A stretch of 64,000 nt of DNA from Heterohyrax brucei (GCA_028571685.1 CM053141.1:78415833-78479832); one strand, 5' to 3'. Counted from the first letter of the stretch, positions 36,401-51,400 are shown. Notes: a model not told the origin generated them from the sequence alone. Translations and numbers: made by a program.

Positions 36401-39400
36401 ATAAAATTCCACCCCTCATACAATTCAGAGCACCTCAGTATATTCACAGGGTTGTACAACTATCCTACTATCTGACTCCAAAACACTTTCTGCATGCCAA
36501 AAAGTTACCCTATACCCATTAGCAGTCATTTGTCACCCCACCATGCCTCCAGTACCACCTCCCTGCCATCCCTGGAAGCCACTAATCTACTGTCTCTATG
36601 GATTTGCTTATTCTGGGTACTTAATATGAAGAGAATCATAAATCGCGTGGTCTTTTATGTCTAGCCTCTTTCATTTAGCATGTTTTCAAAGTTCATCCAT
36701 GTTGTAGTATATACCGCTTTTATTAAACCCGCTGCCATCAAGTTGATTCAATAATACACCATTGAAATATATAATATCTTATTTATCCATTCATCAACTG
36801 ATGAACATCGGGTTGTTTCCACTCTTTGGCTATTATGAGTAATGATTCCATGAACACTCACGTACAGGTTTTTGTGTGAATATATGTCTCCAATTCTCTC
36901 CCGGAGCACAATTTCTGGGTCACATGGTATCCCTGTTGAACTTTTTGAGAAACTGATAAAACTATTTTCCATAACAGCAGCAGTATTTTAAATTCCCACC
37001 AGTCATGTATAAAATTCCAATTTCTCCATATCCTCACCAACATCACCTTCCTTTACAGAAGACATTTTTTACTAGGTATACAATTCTAGACTGACAAGGT
37101 TTTTTTCTTTCAATACTATTAAAGATGCCATACTACTGTCTAGTGGATTGCAAGGTTTCCAATGAGAAGCTGGTTGTCATTCTTATATTTTAGCCAAGTG
37201 CCGTTAAGTCAGATCCAACTCATGGTTAGTGTTTTATTATTATGACTGGTTTTAAGACTTTTGTCATAGGTTTTAAACAATCTGATTATGGTGTGCGTTG
37301 GTGCACTTTTCTTCATCTTCTACTAGAAATTTGTTGAGACATGTGAGTTTATTGTTTTTATCAAATTTGGATAAACTCTGGCCTTCTGGAAAATCTGGTG
37401 GCATAGTGACTAAGTGCTACAGCTGCTAGCCAAAAAGTCAGCAGCTAGAATCCACCAGGCACTCCTTGGTAACTCTATGAGGCAGTTCTACTTTGTTCTA
37501 TAGGGTCGCTATGAATCAGAATTGACTCGAAGGCAGTGAGTTTGGCTTTCTGTGTGCACCATACAAGGACTGCCAATTAAGTTTGCAAACTCTCCTAGAA
37601 AACATGCTACACACCTCATTGCTGAATATCACTACTGGTGACCTTCAAAGCAGTCCCCTTGGGAAACTATGTACCAATGCCAGTGCCTAGTCCACCCTTC
37701 AAAGCAATTCTGGAACTTTTTTCCTGGATTGGCCATCAGAGCTGTCGTCATATTATCCTTGATATCCTGAATGTCACCCAAATGTCTTCCTTTCAACATT
37801 TCCTTTATCTATGGGCAAAGAAAAAAGTCACTGCGGCCAGATCAGGTGAGTAGGTAGGGTATTCCAATACAGTTATTTGTTCACCAGCTAAAAACTCCCT
37901 CACAGACAACCAACTGTACAATTAAGTTTCTGAACTTGCCATCATGCCACCATGCAATGGCCATTCCAGAAAGAGTTCCAAAATTGCTTTGAAGGGTGGA
38001 CTAGGTGCTGGCATTGGTGCACAACTTTCCAGGGGGAGTACATCGAAGGTGACCAGTAGTGACATTCAGCAACGAGGTATGTAGCACATTTTCTAGGATG
38101 AGTTTGCGGACTTAATTGGCAGACTTTGTATGTTAAGTGACTTGATATACTAATGCTATATATATTTTAAAGCCTTTCTTCTCCCTGTGTCACATTTTGG
38201 ATAATGTCTATTGATTTATCTTCTATTTTATTGATCATTTTTCTGTATTTAATCTTTTGTTAATTCCATTCAATGAATATTTTATTTCAGATATTATATT
38301 TTCATTCTAGAAGTTTTCATCTCATTTATGTCTTATTATTTCTCTCACTATGTTTCTGTTTTCATCTACGCTTTTAAACATATAAGCCATGAGTCGGATC
38401 CGACTTTGACAGCACTTGGCTGGCTGGCTGGAGCATATTAGTCTGCTACAGCTATGCAGCAAATTTCCACAAACATAGTAGCTTAATGCAACACAAATTT
38501 ATCACCTCACACAGTTCTAAAGGTTAGACATCTAGGCATTGTATGGCTGGGTTCTCTGCTCACTGTCTCATCAGAATGAAATTAAAATATCAATTGGGAC
38601 TGTGATTCTTAACTAAGGCTTAGGGTCCTTTTTCAAGCTCCTTGGTTTTTGGCAGAATTTATGTCCTTGCAGATGTCTGACTGAGGTCCTGTTTTATTGG
38701 CAGCTGTACACTGGGGGACAACTCACAGCTCTTAGAAGCTGCCTACAGTTCCTTTTCACATGAACCCTATAGGCCATTAACAAAACAGCTGTGTGCTGTC
38801 TTCCACAGCAGCAGAAGAGTGTTTCTCTGATGTGTCCTTCCTTTTTAAAGGGCTTACCTTTTTTATTATATTTTTATCACGGCTACCTGATGACACAACA
38901 GAGGAAAAAACAAACAAACAAAAAAAATCTTCCAGAAACAAACATCTGTTTTGACCAATGTCTTAGAAACATTTAACCCACTGGAGAAATCTTGAGTTAA
39001 AATCTGTCACCTGTATCACCATCGTAATTAGGATTTTTTATGCACAGAAAAGAAATGACTTTAGACAGAAATGGAATGCATTAGAGCTATAAGGAGGCTT
39101 AGCAGCACAGTGGTTAAGTGCTTAGTTGTTAATTGAAAGGCTGATAGTTCAAACCCACCATCACTCTGCAGAAGAAAGACATGGTAGCCTACTTCTGTAA
39201 AGATTTAGATTTATAGCCTTTCATTTCATTCTGACTTAAATGAATTATGGCATGATGCAGGCAACGGAAAAATGATTCATTAAGAGATACACTGTTTTTT
39301 TTTAATCCATACAAAATATCTTCATTTGTAATTTTAGGCAACTTTTTAAGATCAATTGTTTCATGGAATCATTTTAGTTCTTAACTAAAAAATATTTTCA

Positions 39401-42400
39401 AAAAATTTTTTTTGTTTTCTTTGCTGTTTTTCTAAGGAAAAGTAGTACGAAACTAAAGCAATGGGCAATGTACCTTCATATGACTGTTTGTAACAGCATC
39501 AGGTAAGGGTAGAATTCCATTTACATTTTCACTATTAACATTAGCACCAGCTTTTAATAACTCTGTGATTATATCATTGGCTCCCTCACCAGATGCTTCA
39601 TGAAGTGGTGTCCAACCTGAAAAAAGCAGAGGGGTGAGGGAAAGACATGTTGAGGCTTATAAACTAACTTTCATATGATCTCCTTATTACTAAGCATTTT
39701 TGCATTAATAGGACATCTATATTGACTCATATTTATATACTAAGTATTGGATAGAAAATATTATCGAAAAATACTGCCTTAAAAATGATGTGACTGTGTA
39801 ATGGGTGTACTTTATGGTTCTATGCATTTACAAGAGGCTGTCTTACTGGTCTCTTTCTAGATGGGAGAGAAGAGGGGAGAGGGGAGGGGGCAGCAGCTTG
39901 TTAAGAGGATACGACAAGTACAAAATGAAAAGGAGACGAGTGCTGACACGGGGCAAGGAGAGCAGAAGAGCTGTAGATAGAAGGGCATGCAAAACTGATT
40001 TGGACTGTATACTTCCACTTAATCATAATAATGAAAAAAGTGTGAGTTCAATTTTTTAACTTGATCTCATCACAAACATTTGTTTATACAAGTGCCAAAA
40101 CATAAGATTTGAACACCTAAAATATAATGGGAACTGGGTAAATACTAACTATGCCAATTTGTTTCTACTCAGATATTAAAAAAGTATGTCTGACTTTCAT
40201 ATTTGTACTTTTGCATTGCCACATTTGTCTTTAAAATGATGATTTAACTGAAACTTTTTCCCCCTCTGGAATTCCTCAGACAAGACTCTTCTGTGTCTGA
40301 GCAAAACGTTAGAAGATGTATGTTTAAAACAGAGGTTTACAATAAAAATAAGTCAAGAATAAAAAAATAAATAACAGTACAAAGAAAGGACGAAAGAGAA
40401 AAAAGTACAGGGAAATGTGCAAAAGTCTGCATTTTCTCCAAAGTTAGGGAATGGAATTAAGACTTCCAAACAAAGGACCTAAACAAGATTCCCTTACTCT
40501 CCATTCTGTGTAGCTGCTCCTAAGGCTAGAAATGTAAAAAAAAAAAAGAAACTATTTCAAAACAGAAGTCATTTCAGCAACTGATGAGATACTATGATAA
40601 ATCTTACTATTTAGGTAAATAGTAATACATTATTAAAAAGGTAAATCAAAGTTACTACATATGTGTCAGCCAGGATCAAAACTGAGGAGGTGAGCTATGA
40701 AATGTACATTATCAGTGAGTTCAAATTATAAAGACAATTAAAATGAAAAGACTCAAACCTGTATTATCTTTTAGATTCACTTCTGTTCCAGCTTTTATCA
40801 GTGTTTTCACCAAAGACAAATTTCCTCTTCTGGAAGCCACATGAAGTCGATTTTCCCCTTCAGCATTTCTCTTATCGATTGCCGCTGTTTTCATTTCTGT
40901 AAGTGAAAACAGCAAACCTGAGGGTTCTTTTCTGCCAAATTACTGATTATTATAAACAATCCTAGCACACACATGACAACTTCCTCAAATATCTTAAGTA
41001 GGGTGCACTGTACAGAAACATACATCAATCAATATTGAAAACAGAAGGGGAAGTGAAAAAGGACAAAAAACTTCAACATATTTTTGGAAATGTAAGTGCA
41101 CTTATTGAAGAGAGGTAGCTGACTGACTTGTCAGAGAGGGAAATGTTCTACCCTACAGCCTGTGAAGGGAATTAGAGAGCCAACCTGAACCCAGGCACTC
41201 AGCACTTCAAGGCATCAAACACTATGGAGGACAACATACATAAAACAGGGGTGGAAACATGAATATTAACTGACAATCTATACACAGAAATGCTGGGACT
41301 CCAAGCTTCCTTCACCAATGCTAAATAGCCTGGCAACCACTCCTCTTGGCCCATATCCTCATCTCCAAGCCAGGAACCTAAAAGTTTATTATCTATAAAA
41401 CTAAATCAGCAAAGCTTTTAGACTCATACACAAAGCAAAGCACAGGGGTAGAGTCATTAAGCAGAGAAGGATATTCATTAAACCCAAACCCACTGCTGTC
41501 GAGTCTATTCTGACCCATAGAGACCCTATAAGTCACAGCAGTACTGCCCCATAGTTTCCAAGGAGCACCTGGCAGATCTGAACTGCTAACACTTTGGTTA
41601 ACAGATGTAGCACTTCACCACTACATCCCCAGGGTTTCCTTCATTAAACCAGTAGTCCTCAACATCTGTTTCCAGACCAGCAGTATCGTTGTTACCTGTG
41701 AAACTTGTCAAAAGTGCAAATTCTCCACGCCACCTCAAGTCTACTATGGAGCACAGACTCTACTCGCCTGCTATTCATCTCTAGGTTCCATCCCCTTCTC
41801 TTCAGTAATTTGTTTCTAACCTATAGAATATCTCAATACTGAGGGCCTTTCACTTGCACAATCAGGTCCCAATAGACTGTAACTTCTTTACTGCTAGGAG
41901 ACTTGCTCTACTGTCTTCCTGGCTTGCATGCTTTGACGAAGCAAGCAACCGTGTTTGAGACCCATAAGGCAAGAAACAGAAGGTGGCCACGAGTCAAGAG
42001 CCAGCTAAACATCAAAGCCCTCTGTCCAATAAGCTTTGAGGAATTGCATTCTTCCAACAACCACATACGCTTGGGAGTGAACTCTTCCCTAGTCAAGGCT
42101 TCAGTGAGATCCCAGCCCCAGCCAACACTTTGATTGCAGCACATGAAAAATCCTGAGCAGAAGACCCAGCTAAGCCGTAGTCAGTTCCTGACCTACAGAA
42201 AGTGTGAGGTAATAAATATGTTTTAGGCTGCTATGTGTGGTACTCGACTATGTACCCACAGATAATTGACATAACTGCTGAATCAGACATCCTAAGGACA
42301 AGGCCCCCAATCCATGTCTTAACAAGCTTTCCCGGTGATTCACCAGTATGCTAACCCACGAACCCTTCCCATGCCCTATTCCCTGAATGTCAGCAAAAAG

Positions 42401-45400
42401 TCATGTAATTTCAAGACAAGAGATAAAAAGACTAGAGAATTATTTTCTAAAACAATAGGTTCTCTGGTAATATGAATCAAAGAGAAGACTGAAAGTGTCA
42501 CACTTATTTTCTATTGGCATCCAGAGGAAAACATACTGCTCTTTAGAAAACTGCACTCAGAAACTCTTTATTGGAAGAATGAAGATATTCTGTCGGTACA
42601 GACAGGTGTGTACATGCGCACGCACACACACACACACACACACACGTTGTTACTGTGAGGTACTATCAAGTTAGTTCCATCTCACAGTGACCCTATGTAC
42701 AACAGAACTCAGCACTGCCTGGTCTCACAATGGCTGCCAGGCTTCAGCCCATCACTGCAACCACTGTATCAATCACTGAGGGCCTCAATGAGAGTCTTCC
42801 TCTCTTGCTGATGGTCTGCTTTACCAAGAATTATGTCATTTTCTAGGGATTGATCCCTCGTAATAATATGTCCAAAGTAAATGAGACAGTCTCGCCATCT
42901 TTACTTCTAAGGAGCACTCTGGCTGTACTTCATTACAGACAGATCTCTTCATTCTTCTGAAAGTCCATGGTATATACAATACCCTTCACCAACACCATAA
43001 TTCAAAGGCATCATTTCTTCATCTTCTATATTCATTGTCCAGCTTTCACACACATATGTGGTGACTGAGAACACCATGGTCTGGGTTGGATGAACCTTAG
43101 TCCTCGAAGTGATAATTGTTGTTTTTTAACACTTCAAAGAGATTTTTGCAGGCAGATTTGCATAATGCAATAATATTTCATCTGATTTTGTGAATGTTGC
43201 TTTCATGGGTATTGACTGTGGATCCAAGTAAAAGGAAATCCTTGACAACTTCAATCATCTTTTCCATTTGTCATTATGTTGCTTATTGGTTCAGTTGTGA
43301 GACTTTTTGTTTTATGTTGAAGTGTAATCTATGCTGAAGGATGTAACCTATGATCATCAGTTAAGTGCTTCAAGTCCATTTCCCTTTCAGCAAGCAAGGT
43401 TGTCTTCTTCTATATATCACAGGTTGTTAATGAGTCTTCCTCCAATCCTGAAGCTTGTTGTCTCTGGATCCTGTTTCTGGCTGATCATCATCTGACCCCC
43501 AGTTCTTAGGACTTGAGCCAGCACCCTGTCATCAGATTTTTCAACAAATCTGTGAGCCAGCAGTCTGCCATGTGACCTGTTGACTCTGGCAATCTGGGTT
43601 CATTGGTCCCTACAGCCATGTAAATCAGGAGAAGCCTCCAGCCAACACCTGACCACAGACTTTAGGACTTGCCAGCCTCTACAACAACGTGATCCACTTC
43701 TTTGAGATAAATCCTTCTCTGTCTCTCCCTCTCTCCATGTATATATGCTTCACTAAGTTTGCTTCTCTAGAGGACACAGCCTAAGATATTATGTGTGCAT
43801 GTATGTGTGTGTATAAAATATAGATCTTCCATATTATATATACATATATGCAGAATATATTTTAAAGAAATAAAAACATCCAGGATGGTGTGTCTACAAG
43901 TTACTAGTTTGAATTGAAAACTCTCTCCCAATATTTCTTACTGTGGATGGTACAATTCTTTCTACCTTGTTTCTGATATGCTTGTAGCAAAGAAAGCAGG
44001 GATGTGATAACTGTTTGGGGCAAAAACTCAAAAACGAATCAATGTTGCTGCCATCACAAACTTCTACAGCATTCAAATGAAAATTTTAAATAGGAAAACC
44101 GGGCAAAACCTTGAAAGAAAACAAATAGCATTTGCACTAAACCTCCTCATAACAGCTACCGTAGTTTGGAATCTGGCATTGCTATTAAGAAATACACGAC
44201 AGAGAAGAGGCAGAGTCAAGGTGGTGGACTAAACACATGTCTCCCCAAATCCCTCTCAAAACCAAGACCTGAACTGATAATTAAATGGAGCCTTCTGGAT
44301 ACCTAGTTAGCCCTACGACACAGCACAGGGCTATTAATTTAGACCTCATACCACTGAACGGAAAACCTCCTCTCTTTCACTAATCCCCACTCTTGGTGAG
44401 TGCTGGCTCAAACGGACTGAAGGTAATTCACCATTTTAACTTTTTTTTCTCTGTCTTAGCTGGCAGGCAGAGCTGGGACTTGACTAGCAGCTAATCTCAC
44501 ATGTACTGCTGGTTGGATCAGGAGGCAAAACTCTCATAGTTTGAGAGCCTAGCTTTGTACTCTGTGCATCTTGGCACCTTCGGCCCCTTTTTCTGCCTCA
44601 CCACAGAGTAGCCTGTATCGAGGCAGGCAGCAAGCATGTGCGAGATGTCATCTTGTTCCACTGGGAGGCGGATTACCCATACACAGGCCTCAGCTGGACC
44701 TAATTCCTAGGCTGGGAGGCAGTGCCTGCCTGGGGGAGTGCACTTCTCCAGCAAAAAAGCAGTAGTCCACACAGCATCACCAATGGCTGAGACCCAACAG
44801 CAGAGGCCATCAGGGCAGTAGTCTTTCTGTATTTTGAACTACCTTATAATATTTGGGGTTGGATACAGACATGTTTACTTTGTAAGCTGGGAAGAGGGAC
44901 CTGCATACGTGAACTGACTTTGTAAGTTGTTAGATACCTTTACCTTTCATTTTAACACAGCCTAGAGAAACAACTGCAGTCCATCCAACAGCATTTCTCC
45001 CAGCCTTTGTTGACTCACATGATGCCCCCCAAAGCAAAAAACTCTGTAGAAAACCATAACCAAAAAATCACCCATGGTTTCAGAAGGCCCTCAAAAGAAA
45101 CAATCAAAGAACTGTCCAGACGAAGAAACCTTTCTGAAACTATCGGAAGGTGAATACAGTATATACAGAACCCTCCTTGACCTTATACAAAATGCAGCAG
45201 AACAAAATGAAAAATTAAGCAAGCTGTTAGATCTGATGAATACCAGTACTCTGAAATCCAACAGATCAAGAACAAAATCAAAGACACAGAAACTTCCATT
45301 CAAAGCCAAGAAAACAGAATGGAACAAATGGAAAAATAGACTTTCTGACTTGGAACAGAGAGCTACTGCCTCCAGCATCTATGAGAAGAAATCAGAAAAA

Positions 45401-48400
45401 AGAAACAAGAAAAATGAAGAAGCATTAAGAAACATGTGGGACTCTATCAAGAGGAACAATCTATGATTAATTGGAGTTCGTGAACAGGGTGAGACACCTG
45501 AGGACACAGGGAGCAGTGCTGCTGAGCTGCTAACAGAAAGCTTCCCAGAAACTTGGAAGAATATAGCTATCGAAGATGCATATCGATGCCACTGAATATA
45601 GATCTCAAAAGAAAGGCTCCAAGACATAGTATAATCAAGCTTAACAAAATGAAACATAAGCAGAAACTCTTAATGGCAGCAAGACTCAAAGCAAAGCTAA
45701 CATTCAGAGGTAAACCTGGTAAGCTTTTGTCAGATTTCTCAGCAGAAAGAATGCTGGCACGGAGACAGTGGCATGACATGTTCAAAGCCTTGAAGGAGAA
45801 CTTCCAACTAAGAATTAGATATCCTACAAAACTATATTCCAAATACGAAAATGAAATTAAGACATTTGCAGATAAACAGAAACTCACAGACTTTGTAAAA
45901 ACCAAACAAAAGCTACAAGAAATACTGAAAGAACCTCTTGACTTAGAAGACCAAAACCACTAACTTTATATTTTAGAAGCAAATTCAGGACACATCACCC
46001 AGACTCAGTGAAAGCTATAATAGTTAAAGAAATGATCCAGTGATTCTATCATGAAAACTATGATGTCATCATACTAAAAAGAGGGATGTACTACAGTTGT
46101 TATAGTCCTTCTAGATGGAGAGGAAGTTAATAAGACTGGTAGTAATTAAGATTGGGTTTATACATAGTCTACTAAGAGGGAGCATAAGGGCAGCTATAAA
46201 GCACAACAAAGATTCAACATATCCAGTTAAGAAATGCAATACAAGAGTCTCAACAACCACAAAACCAACCCTGAAAAAGGTGAAAAATCAACTCACAAAG
46301 AATGTCCCAGCACAGATTAATAAGAACAGAGAAAACATTAACACAAAAATAAACATATCACAATGACAGCATGAAAACATACCTATCTATAATTGTTTTC
46401 TTGGCTATCAATAATTACACTGAATGTGAATGGACTGAACGCTCCAGTAAAGAGCCACTGAGTGACATCTTGGATCAAAAGACATGACCCATCCATATGT
46501 TGCCTACAAGAAACTCACCTTAGACTTAAAGATATGAACAAACTGAACATTACAGGATGGAAGAATATATATCAAGCTACCAATACACAAAGAAGAGCAG
46601 GTATGGCAATCCTAATCTCAGATAAAATAGATTTCAATGTAAAATCCACCATCATGGACAAGGATGGACACTATGTATTGCTGAGAGGTTCAATACACAA
46701 GCAGGGCTTAACAATATTAAATACTTATGCACTTAATATTAGAGCACCTAAATACATCAAAGAAACACTGACTACACTCAAAAATGAGATAAATCACTCC
46801 ACAATAATAGTGGGTGACTTCAACACTCTGCTCTCAATATAGGACAGATGATCTAGAAAAAAGCCCAATAAAGACACAGAAGACTTTATTGCCACAATTA
46901 ACCAACTAGACCTCATCAACATATACAGAACTTTCTATCCATCAGGGGGCAACTACACCTTCTTCTCCAGTACACATGGAGCATTTTCCAGAATAAAATA
47001 TGTGTTAGGAAATAAAGTAATTCTCAACAAAATCCATACCACTCAATTAATGCAAAGCATCTTCTCAGATCATAAAGCCATAATAGTCTAAATCAATAGC
47101 AGAAAAAACATAGATAGAAAGTGAAACTTATGGAAACGGAACAACATCTTGCTCAAAAACCCATTGGTTATAGTAGAAATCAAGGATGAAATAAAGACAT
47201 TTATGAATTCCAATGAAAATGAAAATACTTCTTACCACAACCTATGGGATACAGCCAAAGCAGTGCTCAGAGGTCAGCCTATCTCCATAAATGGACATAT
47301 CTGGAAGGAAGACAGAAACCAAATCAAAGAACTAACCCTACAACTTGAACAATCAGAGAAGAGAACAACAGAGGAACCCCTCAGGCACCTGAAGAAAACA
47401 GATCATAAAGATTAGAACAGAACTAAATGATGTAGAGAATAGAAGTACAGCTGAAAAAACTGAAAAGACCAAAAGCTGGTTTTTTGAAAAGATCAATAAA
47501 ATTGACAAGCCACTGGCTAAACTAACTGAACAAAAACAGGAAAGGAAACAAATAACCCAAATAAGAAATGAGAGGGAGTTGTCATAACAGATCCAACAGA
47601 AGTGAAAAATATCAGAACAGATTACTATGAAAGTCTGTATTCTAACAAATTTGAAAACCTAGAAGAAGTGGATAAATTCCTTGGTTCATATCACCTACCA
47701 AAATTATCGCAAGGTGAAGGAGAACAACTTAATAAACCTACCACAAAGGAAGAGATTGAAAAATCACCAAAAAACTACCAACAAAAAAAAAGCTCGAGCC
47801 CAGATGGCTTCCCCGCAGAATTCTACCAAGCTTTTAGAGAAGAGTTATCTCCAATACTACTGAGACTATTTCACAGCACAGAAAGTGATGGAATACTCCA
47901 AAAGTCACTCTGTGAAGCCAGCATAACCCCGGTACCAAAGCGAGGGAAAGACTCAATCAAAAAGGAGAACTACAGACCGATATCACTCATGAATCTAGAT
48001 GCAAAAATCTTCAACAAAATCTTTGCCACCAGAATACAACAACATATCCAAAAAATAATCCGTCATGATCATGTTGGATTCATACCAGGGATGCAAGGCT
48101 GGTTCGACATCAGAAAAACAGTTAATGTGATCAACCACGTAACACAAAATACAAGAATCACCTGATTTTTGTCTATTGATGCAGAAAAGGCATTTGACAA
48201 ACTCCAACACTCACTCATCCTAAAAACTCTCAGCAAAATAGGAATAGACAGCAAATTCCTCAATGCAATAAGGGCCATTTATACAAAGCCAACTACCTAT
48301 GTCATCCTGAACGGAGAGACACTGAAACAATTTGCCTTGAGAACAGGAACTAGACAAGGATGCCCACTCTCACCTCTCCTATCCAACATTGTACTAGAAG

Positions 48401-51400
48401 TTTTAGCCAGACCAAGAAATACAGGGTATCTGCATCGGCAAAGAAGTAAAAACTTTCCTATTTGCAGATGATATGATTATATATGCAGAGAATCCTAAAG
48501 AATCCATAATTAAACTACTCAAACTGATAGAAGAGTTCAGCAAAGTCTCAGGATACAAGATAAACATAAGTAAATTAGTAGGATTCCTTTATACCAACAA
48601 CGAGACTGTTAATGAAGAAATCACTAAATCAATACCATTTACTATAGCCCCTAAGAAGATAAAGTACCTAGGAATAAATCTAACCAGAGAAATAACAGAG
48701 CTTACAAAGAGAAATACAAGTCCTTACTACAAGAAACTAAGGGAGACTTATATAAATGGAAAAACCTACCCTGCTCATGAATAGGAAGACTTAACATTGT
48801 GAAAATGTCTATTTTGCCCAAAGCAATCTACTTATATAATGCAATCCCAATGCAAATTCAGTGCAAATTCATTCTCCATCTTTTAAAGAGATGGAGAAAC
48901 AAATCACCAACTTTGTTTGGAAACAGAAGAAGCCGCAGATAAGTAAAGCACTACTGAAGAAGAGGAACATACTTGGAGGCTTCTCATTACCTGATTTTAG
49001 AACCAATGACACTGCCACAGTACTCAAAACAGCCTGGTACTGGTACAAAAAGAGACAGCTAGATCAATGGAGCAGAATTGAGACCCCAGAGATGAAACCA
49101 TCTTCCTATGAACAGGTGATATTTGCCAAAGGCCCTAAGACATTAAACTGGGGTAAAAACAATCTCTTCAACAAACGGTGCTGGCAAAGTTGGATATCCA
49201 TCTGCAATAAATTAAAACAAGACCCATATCCTACGCCTTATACAAAAACCAACTCAAACTGGAAAAAAGACCTAAGTACCAAGTCTAAAATGATAAAGCT
49301 CATCCAAGAAAAAGTAGGAACAACAATGGAAGTTTTAGTACACAACGCAGACAGACTTCAAACTCTGTCAAACCAACCAAAAACAACAAAAGAGAAAATA
49401 CATAAATGGGGACTATTAAGAATGAAACACTTTTGCTCACCCAAAGACTTTATTAATAGCGTTAAAAGGCCACCTACAGAATGGGAAAAAATATTTGGCA
49501 ACTATATGTCAGGCTGATGCCTGATCTCCACAATTTATAAGGTACTACAAAATATCAATAATAAAAAGATAAATCACTCAATTAAGTGATGGGCAAAGGA
49601 GATAGCCAGACACTTACTTCTCTTTTAAAGAGGAGATCCAGGCAGCCAAAAAATACATGTGGACATGCTCATGATCATTAGCTATTAAAGAAATTCAAAT
49701 CAAAACTACAATAAGATGCCATCTCACTCCAACAATGTTGGCCATGATCCAAAAAAACACAAAACAACAAATGCTAGAGAGGCTTTGGAGAAGTGGGAAC
49801 TCTCCTACACTGCTGGTGGGATTGCAAAATGGTGCAACCTCTTTGGAAGGCAATCGGGCACTTCCTTAAAAAGCTGGATATAGATATACCACTTGACACA
49901 ATAATTCTACTGCTTGTAATATAGCCTACTGAATCTAGGCCATTCACACCAACTGATACATGCATATGAATGTTTACTGCAGCATAGTCCACAACAGCAA
50001 CAAGATGGAACCAACCCAGATGCCCAACAACAGAAGAACAGATAGGCAAACTATGGTATATATACTCAATGGAACACAATGCAATGATAAAGAACAATGA
50101 TGATTTTAAGAAGCATCTCATAACCTGGTTTCAATTGGAGGATATTATGCTGAGTGAAAGTAATCACTGACAAAAGGACAAATATTGTATGAGACCTCTA
50201 AGAACTTAAAAACAGACTGATGCATAGAAGAAAAGACTCTTCAATGGCTGCAAGGGGTAGAGGGTTTAGATAGCTGATAGAAATTTGGTTGGGTGAAATC
50301 TGTGACAGCACACATTAAAAAGATCAATATTAACTCAATTTCAACATAACATGATTACTCCTCCCATCTTAACCCAATATTGCAAGGTCAGAGTAGCTGG
50401 GGCAGTGGGCCAGGGAACATGCTCTCAGGGGAAATTGAGGCCAAATTGGCACAACTAGCGTTTTGCTACGAGAGCCTTCTGCACCCCATATTGGTGAGTG
50501 GTGTTTGGGGTCTTAAAAGCTGCCAAGCTGCCATCTGAGGGTACAGCAAATGGTCCCAACTCAGCAGGAATGGATGATCACCACGGACCAAAACGACATG
50601 GGGGAAAAAAAACTCAGAAGACAGAGAGACTCACATCAGTGGGTGACTCCATTGTGACTCCACTGTGAGCGGAAGAACCAGATGGTGCCCAGCCATGACC
50701 AGTGACAGCCATGATGGAGCTCAGAAAGTTGAGTCTCACTGGCAACACAAGAATAAAAAGGGGTACACCCTGAGATCTCCACTAAATGACTGCAACTGAT
50801 AGTCCAGGGGCCTCAGAGTTCCCCTGGGAGCATGGTCCCTAGCCCTGATGCTGCCCCTGTCCATAAATCATAATGGAAGTCAACTCTTCAGACAGGAATG
50901 GATTGGACTTGGCAATGGAGTGACCATATGATGTGTGCATTTTATTGTTCTGTACATCCATAGGATGTCATCCTGCTGACCTCTTACTGGAGGCGGGGAG
51001 TGGGTGGAGAGGAGGGTTTAGGAGACTGTTGGGAGGATAAGACATGTATGGAGTGGAGAGGAAGAGTGTGCTGCCATCGGGCAGGGAGAGCAGTGGGAGC
51101 TGCATATAGGTGAGCATGCAAATTTATATGGGAATGTACATTTTCACTCAATAATAATAAAAAAAGAAGTGTGATGTGACAGAGAAATACTCAGATTTCT
51201 ATTCTTTTATATACTAAGAGTTCTGTATTACTGTTTCTTCTATATAATTTTCTTAAGGTTTACTTTTTTTGTCTTAGCCTTGCACTTCTTCTTGTTCCTT
51301 TGTCTTGTTCATAGTCCAAGTAAAACCCACTGCTATTGAGTGAATTCTGATTCACAGTGACCCTATAGGACAGAGGAGAACTGCTCCATAGTTTCCAGGG

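Larger units (their letters stand above)
30640..38390 (-). mobile_element. old antisense L1 sequence, layered with younger inserts
   Basis: Read on the minus strand, L1 3' UTR lies on the left ('aatggaatcacacagtgtatggtcttttgtg', 'gaatgaagctgttatgag'). ORF2-derived text runs through about 31350-36100 ('cttccaattcatgagcagtgtacatctctccatttactta'), and ORF1/5' text follows on the right (about 36110-36350, 37060-37390, 38130-38390). It is cut by SINEs, by another L1 3' end and by mariner copy C. It is too decayed to hold a useful frame. It may contain more than one ancient L1. Confidence 0.75.
44207..51177 (+). mobile_element. complete but inactive L1 (about 7 kb), sense strand
   Basis: Order: GC-richer 5' UTR (44207-45015), ORF1 remains (45019-45962), spacer, ORF2 remains (about 46365-49517), 3' UTR of about 1.65 kb and a short A-rich tail near 51165. 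Both frames carry stops and frameshifts. The 9-bp sequence gacagagaa occurs at 44198-44206 and 51178-51186 and may be the target site duplication. It inserted in the intron antisense to ANKRD31. Its 3' UTR text recurs at 5270, 14973, 19790, 29258 and 39800. Confidence 0.92.

Noticed and set aside
44207..45015. Possible host promoter in the GC-richer L1 5' UTR
   Set aside because: It is repeat sequence at the start of an old L1. Nothing ties it to a host gene.
45091..45378. Minus-strand open frames within the L1 ORF1 region
   Set aside because: These are shadows of the decayed L1 ORF1 on the other strand.
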